Origin: QWOP01 sp003669605
Lineage (GTDB): Bacteria; Planctomycetota; Planctomycetia; Pirellulales; UBA1268
Reading direction: 5' to 3'
Assembly (NCBI GenBank): GCA_947481985.1
Contig: CANKIK010000006.1
Span: forward strand, 1 to 64,000
DNA: 64,000 nucleotides
The notes beneath the pieces were generated by a model that worked only from the letters and a program-made list of their open reading frames with translations, ran no database searches and was not told the DNA's origin. Shown here piece after piece: positions 34,377-43,097 of this stretch (its first letter is position 1; every line of letters begins with the position of its first letter). The position numbers were made by a program, and so were the translations under genes.

Positions 34377-35750
34377 ATGCTCACCCCCACGCACCTTCGG
34401 CTTCGACGAATCACCTCCACGATGAGCTGGGGCTGGGTGGTATTGATGGTCTTTGCGGTGCCGGGGATGGCAAGCGCCGCTGTCCCTTGGCATCCCGATC
34501 TGTCCCAGGCCAAGGCCGCTTCGCAGATCAGCAGGCGACCGGTCCTAATCCTATTCACGGCAACTTGGAGCGAGGCGAGCTCCGCCGCTGACAAATCATT
34601 TCTGGCGACAGATGAGGCAGTCGCCCTGCTCACTGCCTGCTACGAACCGGTGCGGATCGACGTCGACGCCGATCCTGAGACCCATCGCCGCCTGGGCATC
34701 TCCCACCTGCCAAGCGTCTGCGTCGTCGATGCCGACGAACGGCTCCTCGCCCGCTTCGATTGCCCCCCCACGCCCGCGGGTTTCGTGGCCGCGGCCGGCA
34801 GGGCCGCGCAGGATGCCGCCTTTGCCGCCGCCGGGCTTGCCGCCGCCCAGTCTCCCTCCCCCGCGCTGCCGTCCCCACCGGCATCCGATCCTAGGAGCAA
34901 GCCTGACGCGGGATCGTCGACGACCACTCCTGCCGCGGCCGATTCGCCACTTCCCTCCGCCCCCACCCTCCCCACCACGCCGCCGCAGTGGGCAGCGGAG
35001 ACCGTCACCACGCCAATGGGCGCAGCAGAACCAGCGTCAACCTCCGTTGCCCCACCGACCGCCATCGCAGCACCTGCCACCACGCCACAGGCGGCACTGG
35101 AACCGGCCCCAGCGCCCGCGGCTCCTGCGGCCGGCACCGGGGGCTTGAGTGCTGCACTGCCAAATTGGCTCAACCCGCGGGTCACGCCAGCGCCCCAGGC
35201 AACCACCCCGCCCACCGATCAGGCTTCGCCCCCGGCCGCGAAGAAGCCCAATGCCTTCTGGGCGACGGTGCAAAAACCGTTCAGTGGATTGGTGCGAAAA
35301 ACGGTGCCGGCCACCGTCCCCGACCCTCCCTCCCAGATGCCCTCGACCGATGCCCCGGTCCCCAATGCCGATCCGCAGGCACCGATGCCGGTGGGACTTG
35401 AGGGCTACTGCGCGGTGACGCTCCATGAGCAGAAGCAGTGGGTCGAGGGACGGGCGAAGTGGGGCGTCCGCCATCGTGGACGCACCTACCTGTTCGCCGG
35501 GCCTGCGGAGCAAAAGTCTTTTCTTGCCGATCCCGATCGCTATGCCCCCGGCCTGTCGGGGGACGATCCGGTGGTCGCCATTGATGGGAGCCGCCAAGTC
35601 GCCGGTCAGCGGCAGTACGGTGTGACCTATCAAGACAAGGTCTATCTCTTCTCGTCCGCCGAATCACGATCCGCGTTTACTGCCAATCCGCAGAAATACA
35701 CCACACGGGTTCAGGTCGCTGAACAGTCCGGTAGCAGCACGGTCCGCTGA
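34377..35750 (+). CDS. Exported thioredoxin-fold protein with YHS-like C-terminal repeats
   Basis: The 457-residue protein has a signal peptide (ending MASAAVPW, about residue 37). Next comes a thioredoxin-like domain of about 110 residues: RRPVLILFTATWSEASSAAD, VRIDVDADPETHRRLGI, then HLPSVCVVDADERLLARFDC with the cis-Pro position. The redox motif reads WSEAS, so both Cys of CxxC are Ser and it cannot act as a disulfide oxidoreductase at that site. A Pro/Ala-rich linker of about 170 residues follows. The C-terminal 110 residues hold two YHS-like units (GLEGYCAVTLHEQKQWVEG to FLADPDRY; RQYGVTYQDKVYLF to FTANPQKY), a metal-associated fold. The role is unknown; a periplasmic scaffold or metal-handling function is a guess. 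Confidence 0.7.
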   Translation: MLTPTHLRLRRITSTMSWGWVVLMVFAVPGMASAAVPWHPDLSQAKAASQISRRPVLILFTATWSEASSAADKSFLATDEAVALLTACYEPVRIDVDADPETHRRLGISHLPSVCVVDADERLLARFDCPPTPAGFVAAAGRAAQDAAFAAAGLAAAQSPSPALPSPPASDPRSKPDAGSSTTTPAAADSPLPSAPTLPTTPPQWAAETVTTPMGAAEPASTSVAPPTAIAAPATTPQAALEPAPAPAAPAAGTGGLSAALPNWLNPRVTPAPQATTPPTDQASPPAAKKPNAFWATVQKPFSGLVRKTVPATVPDPPSQMPSTDAPVPNADPQAPMPVGLEGYCAVTLHEQKQWVEGRAKWGVRHRGRTYLFAGPAEQKSFLADPDRYAPGLSGDDPVVAIDGSRQVAGQRQYGVTYQDKVYLFSSAESRSAFTANPQKYTTRVQVAEQSGSSTVR

Positions 35751-35771
35751 TAGCAACGGCGCCCATGGTCA

Positions 35772-37337
35772 TCAACCGCGGGGAACAGCCCAACGGCCCG
35801 CACGGCCCACGGCGTCATCCCAGGAAGCGGTCATCCGCCGCCGCACGGCGGCGTCGATCGTGGGTGTGAACACCCGCTCCACCCGCCGGGCCTCCGCCAC
35901 GGCTGCTGCTGACGGATAGAATCCGCTGGCCAGGCCGGCCAGCAACGCAGCCCCCAGTGCAGTGGTCTCCAGAACCACAGGGCGTTCCACAGGTCGATCG
36001 AGAACATCGGCCTGGATCTGGAGGAGGAGGTCATTGCCGCTGGCGCCGCCATCGACCCGGAGGCTCTGCAGGGGAACGCCGGCTGCCCCCTCGATCGCCC
36101 GGACCACGTCGGCCACCGACAGCGCGATCGCCTCCAGCGCCGCGCGAGCAATGTGGGCTCGGGTGGTGGCCCTGGTGAGGCCAATGATCAAACCACGGGC
36201 CGTGGGATCCCAGTGGGGAGTCCCCAGTCCAGCCAGTGCCGGTACCAACACGACGCCCCCCGTATCGGGCACACTGCGGGCCAGTGGCTCAATGTCCGCC
36301 GCCCGTTCGATGATCCCCAAGCCATCTCGCAGCCAACCAACAATGGCGCCGGCGATGAACACCGATCCTTCCAGACACCAACTGACGCTCCCCGGGACGG
36401 CTCCACAGCCCACGGTGGCCAGGAGCCCCGGCGCCGCCAGCGGCCGCTGCGTACCGGTGGAGAAAAGCAAGAAGGCGCCGGTGCCGTAGGTGTTCTTGGC
36501 GGTGCCGGGCAGGACGCAGCCGTGCGCAAATCCAGCAGCCTGCTGGTCGCCGGCACAGCCAGCGATCCGGACCGCGGCCCCAAACACGCCGGCATCGGTG
36601 GTGCCAAAGTCACCAGACGATGGTCGCACCTCGGGGAGGATCGCCCGCGGCACATCGAACAGACGGCACAAGTCGTCGCTCCACTCCAGACGATCGATGT
36701 CGTAGAGCAACGTCCGGCTGGCGTTGGTGGGATCGGTGGCATGAACGCGTCCGCCGGTGAGCCGCCAGATGAGAAATGTGTCGACTGTGCCGAAGAGGAT
36801 CCGACCAGCCTCGCAAGCCACCCGCAAGCCCGGCATGGTCTCGAGGAGGTGCATGATCTTCGTCGCGGAGAAATAGGGGTCGAGGAGCAGTCCGGTGCGC
36901 CGTCGCACCTCTTCCTCGAGGCCTGCGTTTTTCAATCGCTGGCAGATCCCCGCCGACACCCGGCTCTGCCAGACGATCGCCGGGCTCACTGGCTGGCCGC
37001 TGACTCTGTCCCAGAGGATCGTCGTCTCGCGTTGGTTGGTGATACCGATCGCGGCCAACCGTGCCGGAGCCAGTCCCGCGCGGGCCACGACGTCGCGGGC
37101 GCAGCCAAGTTGCGTCCGCCACAGGTCCTCGGGATCGTGTTCGACGACCGCCAGATCGGCCTCCGGTCCAGTCCCTCCATCCCCCGCGGCCGTGGCATTG
37201 CGGAGGTGCTGGGGAAACTCCTCCTGAGCTGTGGCCACCGGCAGTCCGCGGCGATCGAAGAGGATCGCCCTGCTGGAAGTCGTTCCCTGATCGAGTGCCA
37301 ACACGCAGTCTCGATCGCTGCCTCTGTCACCGTCCAT
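35772..37337 (-). CDS. glpK: Glycerol kinase
   Basis: GlpK phosphorylates glycerol with ATP to glycerol 3-phosphate. The 521-residue FGGY-family protein begins with the phosphate-1 motif LALDQGTTSSRAILFD and contains GITNQRETTILWD, KIMHLLETMPG, GDQQAAGFAHGC, KNTYGTGAFLLFSTG, and the adenosine motif LRVDGGASGNDLLLQIQAD. The ATG at 37337 is chosen for its ribosome-binding site (AAGGAG about 8 nt upstream, inside glpD). The start lies within the 3' end of glpD (11-bp overlap), so the two are translationally coupled and the operon order is glpD-glpK. No GlpF or GlpR gene is visible. A short acidic stretch (TGPEADLAVVEHDPED) near residue 60 is longer than in E. coli. Confidence 0.95.
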   Translation of the reverse strand: MDGDRGSDRDCVLALDQGTTSSRAILFDRRGLPVATAQEEFPQHLRNATAAGDGGTGPEADLAVVEHDPEDLWRTQLGCARDVVARAGLAPARLAAIGITNQRETTILWDRVSGQPVSPAIVWQSRVSAGICQRLKNAGLEEEVRRRTGLLLDPYFSATKIMHLLETMPGLRVACEAGRILFGTVDTFLIWRLTGGRVHATDPTNASRTLLYDIDRLEWSDDLCRLFDVPRAILPEVRPSSGDFGTTDAGVFGAAVRIAGCAGDQQAAGFAHGCVLPGTAKNTYGTGAFLLFSTGTQRPLAAPGLLATVGCGAVPGSVSWCLEGSVFIAGAIVGWLRDGLGIIERAADIEPLARSVPDTGGVVLVPALAGLGTPHWDPTARGLIIGLTRATTRAHIARAALEAIALSVADVVRAIEGAAGVPLQSLRVDGGASGNDLLLQIQADVLDRPVERPVVLETTALGAALLAGLASGFYPSAAAVAEARRVERVFTPTIDAAVRRRMTASWDDAVGRAGRWAVPRG

Positions 37338-39129
37338 GCCTTGGCTCCTTTTCTGGATAGTCCGTGTCCTGCCGGGAAAGTGGATCGACGTGCCCTTCCC
37401 CTGTGTCGCCACGGAGTTGCTTCCCATACCGCTGCTTGAGCGTGGCGGTCATGGTGGCGATTTCGCCTTCTACCGCGTCGGACTCCATGGCACCGGCGCG
37501 GACCATGGCGTCGGCCACGGCACGGAGCGTACGCGATGCGAGGTCGGGATCGAAGGCGAGCATCAACCGGCGTTCGATGAGATCATCGAGTGTCGTGGCC
37601 CATTCACTGGCAAGGCAGTAGTGGACAGCCGCCGTCGGAAGCCAGGATCCGGCCAGCAGTCCCCCTTCCATGCCAATCAGTTCAAGCGCCGCTGTGCCCA
37701 ACAGATCCACCGTCGCCCGAGCCGCTTCTTTGGCCTCGGCCGGCTCCAATCCAGCGTCCTCGAGCCAAGCAGCAACGGGCGACTCGATGCGTTCCCTGGC
37801 CGCTGCCGAAACGGCCCCCGGCAGCGGCCGGTCCCGCGATGTGGCTGTCACGGGCATGGAGAGCGCCGTGAGGATCTCGGCTGCGGCGGACTCGGCCAGA
37901 CTCCGGCAGGTGGTCAGCTTGCCCCCCACGATCGACCACAGCGGCAGCGGAGCCCCGGCACGGCGGACAATCATGTGCCGTCGCGTGATCCCGGCCGGAG
38001 CACCGTCGGTCGCCGGCAGCGGCCGCACACCGCAGTAATGCTGCACGACGTCGCTGCGTCGGGGGGCCACCGCCGGGAAGAGGACTCCCACAGCGGCCAG
38101 CAAGTAGTCGATCTCGGCGTCGTCAGCCCGCGCGGTGGCGGGATCGCCGCTGAAGGGGATGTCGGTCGTTCCCACAAGCACCAAACGCCCGCCGAAGGGC
38201 AGGACAAACATCGGGCGCCCATCGGCAGCCTCGGCATACACGCCCCGACTCCCCAGCGCACGACGCAACTGCGAACTGTCGATGAGCAGGTGGCTCCCCT
38301 TCGTTCCCCCGATCAGGCGGCGTTGCTCACCACCGGTTCTCTCCGGCAGGAGTTCGCCAAGCGTCCGATCAACCCATGCCCCGGTGGCATTGACGAGGCT
38401 CCGCGGCGCGAGCAGCAGCGCCGCGCCGGCATCCCCAAGGCCCATGCCACTCATGCCACTCATGACCCGGAGTCGACCATCGGCCTCCAGGCGAGCGCCG
38501 GCCCGTGTGATCACGGCGAACGGGATGCCGCGGGATGCTGCAATCCGCCGCGCATCGATCAGCAGTTCGACGGTGAACCGCTCCGGGAAGAGCATCTGAG
38601 CGTCGGTGTACAGGCAGGCTTGCGGATAGCGGGCTGCGTCCACTCCCGGCATACCGGGCAATCCGGCCCGCACCATCCGATGCCGAGGCCATGCCGATCC
38701 CCACGACAACAGGTCGTACATCGTCAGCCCCGCCCCCACCGTCCACGCGCCGCGGCCGCGCCGACTGGCACACCGCTTGGCCATCGACTCCCACCCCAGG
38801 ATCCGCGCCGCGGCTGACAGCAGTCCACCGAATCGTCCCCGGACCGGCACATAGAACCCCAGCGGCTGCACCAAGTGGGGCGCCAGCCGTACCAACCGCT
38901 CCCGCTCCAGCAGGCTTTCGCGAACCAGCGAGACCTCTCCATACTCAAGGTACCGCAGCCCGCCGTGTACCAGCCGCGATGACCACGAGGTGGTGCCGGA
39001 AGCGATGTCTCCCGCCTCGATCACCGTCACGCTAGCGCCGTTGAGGACCAACTCGCGGGCCAAGCCCGCGCCATTGATGCCGGCCCCAAGCACCACGACA
39101 TCGGGAGCGGAGTGGTGCACACTGTTCAT
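37327..39129 (-). CDS. glpD: Glycerol-3-phosphate dehydrogenase (FAD, aerobic type)
   Basis: GlpD oxidises glycerol 3-phosphate to dihydroxyacetone phosphate and passes electrons to the quinone pool at the membrane. The 600-residue protein has the FAD dinucleotide loop VLGAGINGAGLARELVLNG at residues 13-31, then SGTTSWSSRLVHGGLRYLE, LVNATGAWVD, GTKGSHLLID, and the C-terminal PLWSIVGGKLTTCRSLAE. The C-terminal cap domain (LDDLIERRLMLAF) is present. The ATG at 39129 fits homology. It is the first gene of a glycerol-use operon and overlaps glpK by 11 bp. A TATAGT -10-like hexamer lies about 50 bp upstream without a good -35. The divergent gap also holds a perfect hairpin. Confidence 0.93.
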   Translation of the reverse strand: MNSVHHSAPDVVVLGAGINGAGLARELVLNGASVTVIEAGDIASGTTSWSSRLVHGGLRYLEYGEVSLVRESLLERERLVRLAPHLVQPLGFYVPVRGRFGGLLSAAARILGWESMAKRCASRRGRGAWTVGAGLTMYDLLSWGSAWPRHRMVRAGLPGMPGVDAARYPQACLYTDAQMLFPERFTVELLIDARRIAASRGIPFAVITRAGARLEADGRLRVMSGMSGMGLGDAGAALLLAPRSLVNATGAWVDRTLGELLPERTGGEQRRLIGGTKGSHLLIDSSQLRRALGSRGVYAEAADGRPMFVLPFGGRLVLVGTTDIPFSGDPATARADDAEIDYLLAAVGVLFPAVAPRRSDVVQHYCGVRPLPATDGAPAGITRRHMIVRRAGAPLPLWSIVGGKLTTCRSLAESAAAEILTALSMPVTATSRDRPLPGAVSAAARERIESPVAAWLEDAGLEPAEAKEAARATVDLLGTAALELIGMEGGLLAGSWLPTAAVHYCLASEWATTLDDLIERRLMLAFDPDLASRTLRAVADAMVRAGAMESDAVEGEIATMTATLKQRYGKQLRGDTGEGHVDPLSRQDTDYPEKEPRHGR

Positions 39130-39257
39130 CCCTGTCCGTCCCCTTGTTCCCAGCGTCCTCCGTGAGGCACATCGGCCACTATACTCCTCTCCGAACCAAT
39201 CCCGGCCCCTGCCAGGCGACTCCCCGCCATGCACACTTCTCCCACTCTTCGCTGCCG

Positions 39258-39288
39258 GTGGAAAAAGTCATTCCGGACCTTTTTCCAC
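39258..39288. repeat. Hairpin carrying an intergenic motif shared with two other sites
   Basis: GTGGAAAAAG (39258-39267) and CTTTTTCCAC (39279-39288) form a perfect 10-bp stem with an 11-nt loop. The left arm contains, on the minus strand, GGAATGACTTTTTCC (39274-39260). The core recurs as GGGATGACTTTTTCC at 17472-17486 and GGGATGACTTTTTTC at 43987-44001. All three lie in gaps between divergent genes. Confidence 0.6.
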
Positions 39289-39402
39289 TTAGGACACCGC
39301 CGTTTTTCTCGGGGATGGCGGACTCGTGACCGCCTCCTGGGGCGAATTCCAACAGTCTCTCCACAGCCTCTTTGCCGCCCCGCACACCCATCGGCTCGGA
39401 CG

Positions 39403-40470
39403 ATGATCGCGGCGGTCTGCTGGCTCCTCGTGGTCTCCATGGCGGACGGTGTGGCCCAACCGGCGGCGAAGGCCCGCGACGGCTCGGTGAAGGTGCCGCG
39501 GCCGCCGCGGGATGCGCGGATCACGGCGACATGGACGGGCATCGAGTTGGGGGCACTGGGCGGACGACTGGGGGAAGTCTGCGGCCGGCCGGTGGTCATC
39601 GATCGCCGTATCGACCCACAGAGCCGGATCTCGCTGGTCGCCACCGAGATGGCCCCGGACGCGGTGCTGGAATCGGTCGCCCGCCAGGCTGGAGCGAGCT
39701 GCGCCATTCTCCCCGAGGTAATCCGCATCACTCCCCAGGGCACCGCTGCACGCCTGGTGGCAGCCGATGTCCGGCGACGCCGGGAAATCTCCGCATTGCC
39801 TGGGACGCTCCGCGACCTGGCGACCGCCCGGGCCCCTTGGAGCTGGCCAGCCGGAACCACTCCCCGCGACCTCCTGTCCAGACTCGCCACTGATTCGGAG
39901 CTTGAGTTGCTCGGCTTGGAGCAGCTCCCTCACGATCATTTCCCCGCCGCCAATCTCCCCCCCCTGCCGCTGGCAGACCGCCTCGATCTGCTCTTAGCCC
40001 ACTTCGACATGCGGGTGGCCTGGAAATCTGTCCGGCTCCCTCAGAATGGCCAGCCGCTGTGCCTCAACGTGGTGCCGATCGACGGTCCAGCGGCCCAGCG
40101 GAGCGATTCTCCAGACGCCACCGAGAACGTCCACGGCGGGACAGTCGTCGTCAAAGCCCCGGGCAGCCGCCTGACTGTGCCGGCACCACAGACCGCACCG
40201 ACCACTCAAGCGGCCCCTGCCGGCGACACCTTCTCGCTGACGGTGGCTGCTCCGCTGGAGCAACTGCTGATCACGGTGGCGATGCGTCTGGGGCTCGACC
40301 TCAAACTCGACCGGGAGCAACTGCGTGCGAAGGGAATCGCAGCCGGCGAGATCGTGCGGGTCGAGATTCACGATGCGTCCCGCGACGCCCTGCTCGACGC
40401 CATCGTGGCGCCCCTGGATCTGGTGTGGGAGATCCGTGCTGGAGCGCTCGTAGTCGGGCCCCGGCCGTAA
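39403..40470 (+). CDS. Secreted protein with STN/secretin-like domains
   Basis: The 355-residue protein has a signal peptide (residues 1-21, MIAAVCWLLVVSMADGVAQP). Two regions have the beta-alpha-beta pattern of secretin/TonB short N-terminal (STN) domains. One covers residues 45-120 (GIELGALGGRLGEVCGRPVVID, ending AILPEVIRITPQG). The other is at the C-terminus, residues 275-350 (LEQLLITVAMRLGLDLKLDR, ending LVWEIRAGALVVGPRP). The middle adds another similar unit (LADRLDLLLAHFDMRVAWKS). No secretin pore domain follows, so it is not a secretin itself. Such proteins may act as periplasmic peptidoglycan- or partner-binding modules. Function unknown. The ATG at 39403 is chosen because it gives the signal peptide. 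Convergent with the TPR gene 22 bp away. Confidence 0.65.
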   Translation: MIAAVCWLLVVSMADGVAQPAAKARDGSVKVPRPPRDARITATWTGIELGALGGRLGEVCGRPVVIDRRIDPQSRISLVATEMAPDAVLESVARQAGASCAILPEVIRITPQGTAARLVAADVRRRREISALPGTLRDLATARAPWSWPAGTTPRDLLSRLATDSELELLGLEQLPHDHFPAANLPPLPLADRLDLLLAHFDMRVAWKSVRLPQNGQPLCLNVVPIDGPAAQRSDSPDATENVHGGTVVVKAPGSRLTVPAPQTAPTTQAAPAGDTFSLTVAAPLEQLLITVAMRLGLDLKLDREQLRAKGIAAGEIVRVEIHDASRDALLDAIVAPLDLVWEIRAGALVVGPRP

Positions 40471-40492
40471 CCAGGCTGCCGAGGCGATGGGC

Positions 40493-41833
40493 TCAATTGC
40501 CGCTGGCGGAGGAACGGCCTCCCGCAGGCCTCCCCAGCACCCGGCCGGCGGGAACCAGTTCCGCGGCGGGTTGTTTGTGCAGCACCGATCCCGATCGCCC
40601 CGTGCGGGCACGGAGCGCGTCAAGATTCTTTCGCGCCCCCGGATGCTTGGGATCGATCCGCAGCACTTCGGAATAGGAGTCGCCGGCATGGGCGTATTCC
40701 GCCTGCCGTGCCTGCGCCACGCCGCGGTTGAACCATGCCTGGGCGTTGCGGGAATCGTGCCGGATTGCCTGATCGAAGTCAGACTCGGCCTTGGCTGGTT
40801 CGTCGGTGGCGAGGTATGCCAAGCCGCGGTTGAGGTAGGCCAAATCATAGGTGCGGTCGCGGCGGATCGCCGAGGAATACGCACTGATCGCCTCGAGTGG
40901 TCGACCGATTTCTATCAGCGTCAGACCGCGCCACAACTCCGGCCGCGGATCGTCGTAGCCGATGCCGGCCGCGTCCTCGAAATCTTCAAGGGCGATACCG
41001 TGACGCCCGATGTGGAACCAAGCGATCCCCCGCCGCAGATAGAGTTCCGGATCGGTCGGGTCGATCCGCAGCCCCGTCGAACAAGCATCCACAGAACCCT
41101 CGAAATCCCCCATGTGCCGAGCGACGACTCCCAGAGCAAGCCACGCCAGGGGCATCTTCGGCGACAACTTGATCGCTTCCTGGATCGTGTCCTTGGCCTC
41201 TTGGTACTTCCCGGCGCGGTCCAGTTTTTCCGCTTTCACAAGCAGTTGGCCGGCCGGTGATTCATCGACCTCCTCCTCTTCGTCGTCGTCGAGGACGTCC
41301 GGAAACGGCAGCAGGTCATCCATGCCGCGGCCGAGCGGCCTGACCCCCGGACGGGTCCGGGGGGCTGCCGCCTTGTCCAAGTCGTCGGCTGCGTCCTCTG
41401 CTGCTGCTCCCTTGTCCTTCAATCCCGGGACAACGGCCGGAGCCCCGGGCACGGTCTTCTCTGGGAATGGCAGAGGCAACTTCGCTCTCCCCTCGGCACC
41501 CGGCCGATTCGGAACCGGCTTCCTGCCTTCGGCTTTGCCGAACGGGTTGAGTTCGTCGGCGAAGGGATCATCGACGACGTTCTCCTTTAACGTCTGGGCC
41601 TGAGCAAGTTGGTTGGGCGCCGCAATCGCCCCCGCCGGGCCGGCCAGCACCAGTTCTGCCTCGGCGACGGAAGCGGAGGGGGCTTCGGGCAACGGCCCGC
41701 TGCCTCTGGCCTCAATGGCCGCAAGCATCGCCAGTATGCAACCACCCGCACGGAGCACTCCCAAGGCGCTCCCGCTCGGTCGCGGCCCTGCAGTCAAGCG
41801 GTGGAGGGGGGGAAGGGTCATCGTGATCGTCAT
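40493..41833 (-). CDS. Tetratricopeptide-repeat protein with N-terminal signal or anchor
   Basis: The 446-residue protein has a hydrophobic N-terminal segment (about residues 24-42, LGVLRAGGCILAMLAAIEA) that is likely a signal peptide, then a Pro/Ala/Lys-rich region to about residue 190. From there come about six consecutive TPR units, recognisable by W/L-G-Y-A-F-A-P spacing: PKMPLAWLALGVVARHMGDF, TDPELYLRRGIAWFHIGRHG, YDLAYLNRGLAYLATDEPAK, NAQAWFNRGVAQARQAEYAH. TPRs mediate protein-protein contacts; the partner is unknown. The tail after about residue 425 is Gly/Arg/Ser-rich. An alternative start four codons in (MTLPPL) is possible. Confidence 0.8.
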   Translation of the reverse strand: MTITMTLPPLHRLTAGPRPSGSALGVLRAGGCILAMLAAIEARGSGPLPEAPSASVAEAELVLAGPAGAIAAPNQLAQAQTLKENVVDDPFADELNPFGKAEGRKPVPNRPGAEGRAKLPLPFPEKTVPGAPAVVPGLKDKGAAAEDAADDLDKAAAPRTRPGVRPLGRGMDDLLPFPDVLDDDEEEEVDESPAGQLLVKAEKLDRAGKYQEAKDTIQEAIKLSPKMPLAWLALGVVARHMGDFEGSVDACSTGLRIDPTDPELYLRRGIAWFHIGRHGIALEDFEDAAGIGYDDPRPELWRGLTLIEIGRPLEAISAYSSAIRRDRTYDLAYLNRGLAYLATDEPAKAESDFDQAIRHDSRNAQAWFNRGVAQARQAEYAHAGDSYSEVLRIDPKHPGARKNLDALRARTGRSGSVLHKQPAAELVPAGRVLGRPAGGRSSASGN

Positions 41834-41955
41834 CCGTCAAAGAGGGGAGCACCTTTCTTCAGCCATCGGCAAACCTCACGCGGGTTCCCCCGCTTCCACG
41901 CCCCTGCCCGACGCGGATGACACAATCGTTGCCATCGGTCACCGCAAGGTCGGTA

Positions 41956-42309
41956 TCACCCGACAAGCCCACCGAGGCGTTCTTGAATCCCCTCGCGGAT
42001 CCTTCCCTTGAACAGCGCAGCAGCGACGGGCAGCTGCAGTTCCACAAGCAACTCCTCGAGGAGGATCTCCAGCGATCCGTCGAACTTCATCCCCGCCACG
42101 GCGAGGTTGAACCGCATTTTGTCGTCCCCCTCCCACTGGGCGGTGATCTCGCCGACCGACTGGGCATACTCCGACTGAGCCTTCACGAGCGCTTCGTCGA
42201 GCCGCCGCCTGACCTCTTCGGGCTCCAAGCCGTGGGGCACCCTGACTTCGAGATTCTTCACGACTGGTCCATCTCCGTGGGAGGAATGGGGGAGAAACGT
42301 GGGAGTCAT
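41956..42309 (-). CDS. Polyhydroxyalkanoate-granule-system-like small protein
   Basis: The 117-residue protein has the pattern of the PHA_gran_rgn family. An N-terminal strand (NLEVRVPHGLEPEEVRRRLDE) is followed by a helix, QWEGDDKMRFNLAVAGMKFD in the middle (family: WxGdxlxFsxxGxxG), and a C-terminal KGRIREGIQERLGGL helix. The family is named from PHA gene clusters, but its function is poorly defined and no PHA synthase is in this window. The ATG at 42309 shares one base with the mfnB stop (TGATG), so it is coupled to mfnB; a TTG one codon upstream is an alternative. Its role beside a methanofuran gene is unexplained. Confidence 0.6.
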   Translation of the reverse strand: MTPTFLPHSSHGDGPVVKNLEVRVPHGLEPEEVRRRLDEALVKAQSEYAQSVGEITAQWEGDDKMRFNLAVAGMKFDGSLEILLEELLVELQLPVAAALFKGRIREGIQERLGGLVG

Positions 42310-43097
42310 CAAACCGGTGCGGGCGGCGGGGGAATGACAACGGCCGCAGCGGCCTCCCGCACCAACCGCCGATCAACCTTTCCCAGTCGGTCGCCCGCTG
42401 TCTCACCATTGAAACATACGGCGGAGCGGAGTGCGACTACATCAGCGCCGGTCGCGGCCGCGAGGCCTGCCTCCTGGAGGGACAACTTCCCCGCCACCGC
42501 CACCGGCAGCCCCGCTCCATGGGCCAAGGCCACCCACCGCCGCACTTCCTCCTGCCTGGCGTGGCCAAAGAGCCCGGGCCCAGACTTCCCAAAAGTGTCG
42601 ATGAGCACGCCAGTGCAGCCAACCCTCAAGCCCGCAGCGATCACCTGCTCAGGGGGAGGCGCGCCCACCGGGCCCCAGTCGGCGTAGGCGACCGCCACCA
42701 GACCCGTTCCGGCGGGCAGGCCGCCGGCAATCGTTCTCAGGGCGGCCTCCCAACCACGGCCAGCGGTCGCGGAGAGCCCAGCCTTCACGGCCGCTGGCTG
42801 CCGGGCACCTGGCGGAAGTTGCGCACAGACCGCCGCGACATAGTCGAGAATCCCACGTGTGCAAAGCGCCAAGGAAACCCCTTCCAAGGGGCTGGCGTCG
42901 GCCAGTTCGCCGCAGGCGTGCGTCCAGGGGACGGTGCCTCCGACCGCGGCGGCGATGGTGGCGATGGTGGCAGGCGCGGCAGCCCCGAGTGGCCCGGCGA
43001 GCGGTTCCTTGACATCAATGATCGACGCCCCGCCTGCCAGCGCCTCCGCCACCTCGGCCGCATCGCGCACGCTGACCAACAACCCCTTCCACTTCAC
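42309..43097 (-). CDS. mfnB: (5-formylfuran-3-yl)methyl phosphate synthase (DUF556), methanofuran pathway
   Basis: MfnB makes the furan precursor of methanofuran from glyceraldehyde 3-phosphate. The 262-residue TIM-barrel protein begins VKWKGLLVSVRDAAEVAEAL and has GGASIIDVKEPLAGPLGAA, the family's hallmark carrying the catalytic Lys. AAVKAGLS, VAVAYADWG, GVLIDTFGK (second conserved Lys) and VAGKLSL follow in order. The GTG at 43097 is chosen because GGAGG lies 7 nt upstream, homology begins there, and it overlaps the stop of the upstream membrane-protein gene by 4 bp (GTGA). It links to the RFAP-synthase/DHPS-like/pabAB region 23 kb away: both cofactors serve H4MPT-dependent formaldehyde/formate C1 transfer, known from methylotrophs and planctomycetes. 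Confidence 0.82.
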   Translation of the reverse strand: MKWKGLLVSVRDAAEVAEALAGGASIIDVKEPLAGPLGAAAPATIATIAAAVGGTVPWTHACGELADASPLEGVSLALCTRGILDYVAAVCAQLPPGARQPAAVKAGLSATAGRGWEAALRTIAGGLPAGTGLVAVAYADWGPVGAPPPEQVIAAGLRVGCTGVLIDTFGKSGPGLFGHARQEEVRRWVALAHGAGLPVAVAGKLSLQEAGLAAATGADVVALRSAVCFNGETAGDRLGKVDRRLVREAAAAVVIPPPPAPV

